This document shows positions 57,801 through 64,000 of a stretch of 64,000 bases of DNA, piece after piece. The translations under genes and the position numbers were made by a program. Under the pieces are notes generated by a model. The model ran no database searches and was not told the DNA's origin. It saw only the letters and a program-made list of their open reading frames with translations. Where the stretch lies: positions 14,837,368 to 14,901,367 of the forward strand of contig NC_087183.1 in assembly GCF_035594125.1 (NCBI RefSeq), read 5' to 3'. Each line of letters begins with the position of its first letter. The stretch's first letter is position 1. This stretch comes from Scylla paramamosain (lineage: Eukaryota; Arthropoda; Malacostraca; Decapoda; Portunidae).

Positions 57801-58454
57801 CGCCTCTCACGCCCCTATTGTCTCTCTCCACACGCCGTCCCTTCTTTCCCTCACCTCGCCTCCCATCACTCTCAGTCCCCGGGTCCCTTTCCTCCCTTCC
57901 TCCCCTTTACTGACCTTCAGGCTCCTGGTGGACGAGCCTCACGCGATGCACCTGTATCCTTGTGACCTTTTGACTTCTTCTTTTAAAGGTCACCTGGAGA
58001 GTTAGCATAGGTTCGCTAATTGGAGGTTATTGGGTCGTATCTGTGGAGCTTTAACCCTTTCACTGTTATTTAGGACATCTTGTATCATTAACTATTCAGA
58101 TTTTTTTTTTTTTTTTGTTCTACAGCCTCGTAATTGCAAAATCTTTTATGCTTTTCTTTCTTGTAGATGCTTTTAAAGACTCCGTGCATTATCTTTGCTG
58201 CTCTTGATCATTCCATATCGCAGTAAAAAGTGATTGGTTATTAGTAAGACGGTTCGATTCCTTATGAAGACTTGCAGTTTAGTTGTTTCCTGTGGGATTT
58301 TGAGATCAGGGTTTTGTTTCAAGAGAGTTTGAAGGTGTTTGTGTGTTTATCTGGTGGAGGTTCTTTGCATTAGGGTTCGATGCCATACGATACGAGATAA
58401 GAGATGAATGTACAGCTTTGATAAGGTTAAATTAAAGAAAAAAAAAGAGAAATA

Positions 58455-58650
58455 GACGAATGGCATAGACTCAGTAGTGACCCAGTTAGTGCTGTCATTA
58501 GGGAGCTTTATAAGAGGATTAGACAAATATATGGATAGTCAAGATAGGTGGAAATAAGTAAGCATGACTGATACAGGGATTGCCATGTGTAGTTGTGATG
58601 GTTTCTTGCAGCTTCCCATGTTTTTCTCACACTTTGCTATGTTTTAATGC
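58455..58650 (+). pseudogene. Second decayed LINE 3' end
   Basis: The plus strand contains a remnant reading RRLDKYMDSQDRWK in one frame, the usual last residues of CR1/L2-like reverse transcriptase ORFs, followed by GATGGTTTCTTGCAGCTTCC. This resembles the tail of the copy at about 4.86 kb. Only about 200 bp remain. Confidence 0.5.
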
Positions 58651-58792
58651 ACCAGACAACATTGCAGGGACTTGTGCGTGGAAAAAACGTTGGTGAAGGA
58701 GCAAGTGTAGGGTAGTGTTGTGAAGGGTACATACAGCTTTGTGTGTTGGGTACCGTTGTGTTGGTCTTGCAAGGTGTTTCCTGTGCGCTTGT

Positions 58793-60210
<1,418 letters not shown>

Positions 60211-60382
60211 TAGTAATTAAAAGGGAAACAAGTCTTAAGTGATGCCATGGTAAGCAAACATAAAGGAAGGGAAAGAAATGACAGTATGTGGAAACAGTTG
60301 GGAAAATATTACATGTTTACTAGTGTTTATTTGGACCTGAGTAGTGTGTTCATTGGATTCCGAGGAGGAAAGAGAAGAATAA

Positions 60383-60387
60383 GGTGG

Positions 60388-60418
<31 letters not shown>

Positions 60419-60605
60419 AAAGATAAAGATAAAGAATTTGTTGATGATAAAGATTGAAGAGGAGGATTGGAACAGTATGTAGAGGAGAAATTTACTTTCC
60501 ACTCTTTTATTTCGTTATGTATTCACTCTGTTACTACCATCACCATCACCACCCCCGCCTCCGCCACCACCACCACCACTACCCACCACCACCACCACCA
60601 CCACT
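60383..60605. repeat. TGA and CAC trinucleotide tracts
   Basis: TGA repeats 60383-60418; CAC repeats 60534-60604. Confidence 0.9.
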
Positions 60606-61497
60606 CTTACCGTTCCCAAGGGTCACTTACCTGGCCAGAACCATGATTACCTGCCCAGGACAATGAACGTGTGCCTGAGTCAGGTGCGCGGCCCTTACCT
60701 GGTCACACCTGTTGTTGTTTACACCTTCCCTGAGCCGAGACGACGAACGTGTATCGCTGGAAGTACAAATGAATATGAATTTTTGAGAAATAAAATGGTT
60801 ACTTTCGATTTTATCTTACCCGTCTATCATACTTGATTGATTGTGATAAAGATAATTGGAATTGGAGTATACGAGTAGTTTGTTTATGTATCAGAATTGT
60901 CAGTGGAAATTGATAAATATACGAATATAATTTACGAATATGAGGGAATTATAGAACCAGGAGGAGGAGGAGGAGAAGGAGAAGGAGGAGGAAGAAGAAA
61001 TGAGATGGAGGAAGCAAATGAAGAGATGTGGAAGAAAATGATGAGAAAAGGAGAAATAAACTTATGTCCACTTATCTTCCCCCATCCACAAACATGTCTA
61101 ATCTTTTGTAACTCCACAATGGCTCAACCATAACAACGGACTCATTACTGAGCTCACTCTATGCTACACTACTAAGTAACAGCGATTGAGAACCACTGGC
61201 TGATGACTGGACGTATATTATGCTTGAAGTGTGGAGGTTTGGAACGCAAGGTGAGTGAGTAAAGAGGTCGGGGCCATTAACAAGGACGAGGGCGAAGACG
61301 ACGAGGAGGGTAAGGGTGTTTGTGGAAGCCCTTAATGTCAGATTTAAGCTTCCAAAAGTGAAAAGCTATTAACCCACAAACACAATATCTGTAAACATGA
61401 GGTACCCAGGCATCGCATTGTGGTGCATTCATCATCGTGTGAACATGCAAATAAATACAGTTATGAAGTGAAAGAGGAGAAGGTTATATTTTTGTCC

Positions 61498-62229
<732 letters not shown>

Positions 62230-63043
62230 ACCGGTGTTATCTGGTATACGTTCATGAAAGTGAGGTCTAGGTGTGTGAGTCAGTGTGTTCTTTGTTGTTT
62301 GTATCCGGTGTACTGTAGGCGTGTGTGTGTGTGTGTGTACATGTGTAGGTGTGTGTACATTCTTAAGACTTTGTTATCTTCATTGTTGTTTTTCTTCTTG
62401 TTCCTCAGTGGCCTAGTTCTGTTTTTTTTTTTTTTATCTTTTTTATTTAATCTTCATCCTGTTGTTGTTGTTCTTGTCCCTCAGTGCCATGTTCTTTTTT
62501 TTTTCTTTATTTAGTTTTCTTCTTTTCCTTCTTTATTTTGCTGCGTTTTCTGGCTTTTTCGTGTTCTTGTTCCTCCCGTTCTTGTTCTTTTTCCTTCGTC
62601 GTCTTTTCCTTTTTTTTTTATAAATTTTCTTCTTTTCCTCCTCCTCCTCCTCCTCCTCCTCCTCTTGCGTCATACAATCCGTTATTACCACCCTTTAAAT
62701 TGAATGAATCAGTCTTTGCTTGTTTTCCTCTGTGTCACTGTTCCTGCGTTACTCCTTATCGTTATCTTTACAGCCTTCTTTCTTATTCTTATTACTGTAG
62801 TTCGTGGGGAGAGAGAGAGAGAGAGAGAGTACTTTTTTTTTTTCACTCGTACATCCTGCAATAAATCTCTCCTGCTAATACTTCTGGGGTTAGCAATGGC
62901 GGCCACTCGTCTTGTCTTGAGGGCGAGACACGGCCCGCCTAGGCTGTAATCGCCCCACTCCCTGCACTGAAAAGAAAACGGAGACCAAAACATACCTTAG
63001 GCAAGATCGAAGTGGTGATCCTGATCTTGATGTAGACTAAGAC

Positions 63044-63437
<394 letters not shown>

Positions 63438-63493
63438 TTTACTGTCCAATTTCTCAGTCTTAAACTAAAAATTTGACATCGTATCGCTAACAG

Positions 63494-63645
63494 TAACGTC
63501 ATTATATTGCCAGCTACGATGTCACGTGAGTAAATTCTTCGGTGTTTCTCGAAATAGTGACGTCACCGTAGGGAAGTGACGTCACATGGCAAGTAATGAC
63601 GTCAGAAGGTTAGGATCCTTGTCGTGACTTGAGAGAGTGACGTCA
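63494..63645. promoter_or_regulatory. Cluster of CRE (TGACGTCA) palindromes
   Basis: Four perfect TGACGTCA sites at 63558-63565, 63577-63584, 63597-63604 and 63638-63645, preceded by a one-mismatch site TAACGTCA (63494-63501) and an E-box CACGTG (63523-63528). TGACGTCA is the CREB/ATF consensus. Spacing is 19, 20 and 41 bp. The sequences between the sites differ, so this is not a simple repeat. Probably a promoter or enhancer of a gene beyond the right edge. Confidence 0.6.
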
Positions 63646-64000
63646 CGGGCCATTCCTTCAGCCTGAGTGTCTTGGTGGAAATAAAGACTTCTGGTGGTCT
63701 TTTTGAGGTCATAGAGACTGAGTGGGCTGCCCTTTGTGTGTGTGTGTGTGTGTGTGTTGAGGAACTGTTTGGTTTAGTTTGATTGTTCGGTGTTTATCAA
63801 TCTAGTTTCATCTTGGCTATTTTATCTTATTTCTGTCTTTATTTTATTTTGTTTTATTTGTTGGGGGTAAGGGGACTTTTAGTTTGTTTGGTTCCTAGAA
63901 TGTAAGTTGTAAAGTCTGGTTTATGTTATATTATCCTGTTGGTATCTTATCTTTAATCTACTTACTCGTGCGTTGCTTTTGCGGGCTTGCCTCTGTGGTT

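Noticed and set aside
58230..58275. GGTTCGATTCC resembling a tRNA T-loop
   Set aside because: No matching acceptor stem, D-arm or anticodon arm in the preceding 75 bases. The GCGTTCGATCCC near 2845 also fails.

Overview
This window is eukaryotic nuclear DNA, most likely from a decapod crustacean. The grounds are spliceosomal introns throughout, a very high density of long GA/CT, CA/GT and TA microsatellites, arthropod-type gene content, and a clip-like/CUB/trypsin protease resembling the CUB-serine proteases known from lobsters and crabs. The taxon is inferred from these general features, not from a species marker. Most open frames of 60-150 codons here are translations of microsatellites and are not genes.

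Layout. 1-10 kb: gene-free, dominated by dinucleotide arrays, a TCAG tetranucleotide field, trinucleotide arrays, a decayed LINE 3' end (about 4.48-4.92 kb) and the first copies of a short terminal-inverted-repeat element. 11.2-14.7 kb, minus strand: complete RPL26 (144 aa, three coding exons plus a probable 5'TOP leader exon). Two of its introns carry nearly identical 195-nt elements with C-box and D-box motifs at their edges, each ending about 70 nt upstream of a 3' splice site; they look like intron-encoded snoRNA-class genes and are the most interesting signal here. 15.8-19.4 kb, plus strand: complete mitochondrial short/branched-chain acyl-CoA dehydrogenase ACADSB (9 coding exons, 425 aa). 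21.4-29.9 kb, minus strand: complete secreted modular serine protease (12 coding exons, 669 aa) with signal peptide, six-Cys clip-like domain, CUB domain, collagen-like Gly repeats, Pro-rich and basic linkers, and trypsin domain. 34.8-41.9 kb, plus strand: a CTR/SLC31-family copper transporter (SLC31A2-like) with a GC-AG intron, an overlapping uORF and alternative C-terminal ends. 41.9-64 kb: mostly gene-free, with several tandem repeat arrays of 130-155 bp period, orphan exon candidates at 46.67 and 55.74 kb, another LINE 3' end at 58.4 kb, dense GA/CT arrays, and a phased cluster of four perfect CRE palindromes near 63.6 kb.

The genes do not form an operon-like unit. RPL26 and ACADSB are divergent, with about 1.2 kb between their 5' ends; ACADSB and the protease converge; the protease and the copper transporter are divergent. 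Exon joins were checked by reading-frame arithmetic: every junction given for RPL26, ACADSB, the protease and the copper transporter preserves frame and has GT-AG (once GC-AG) borders.
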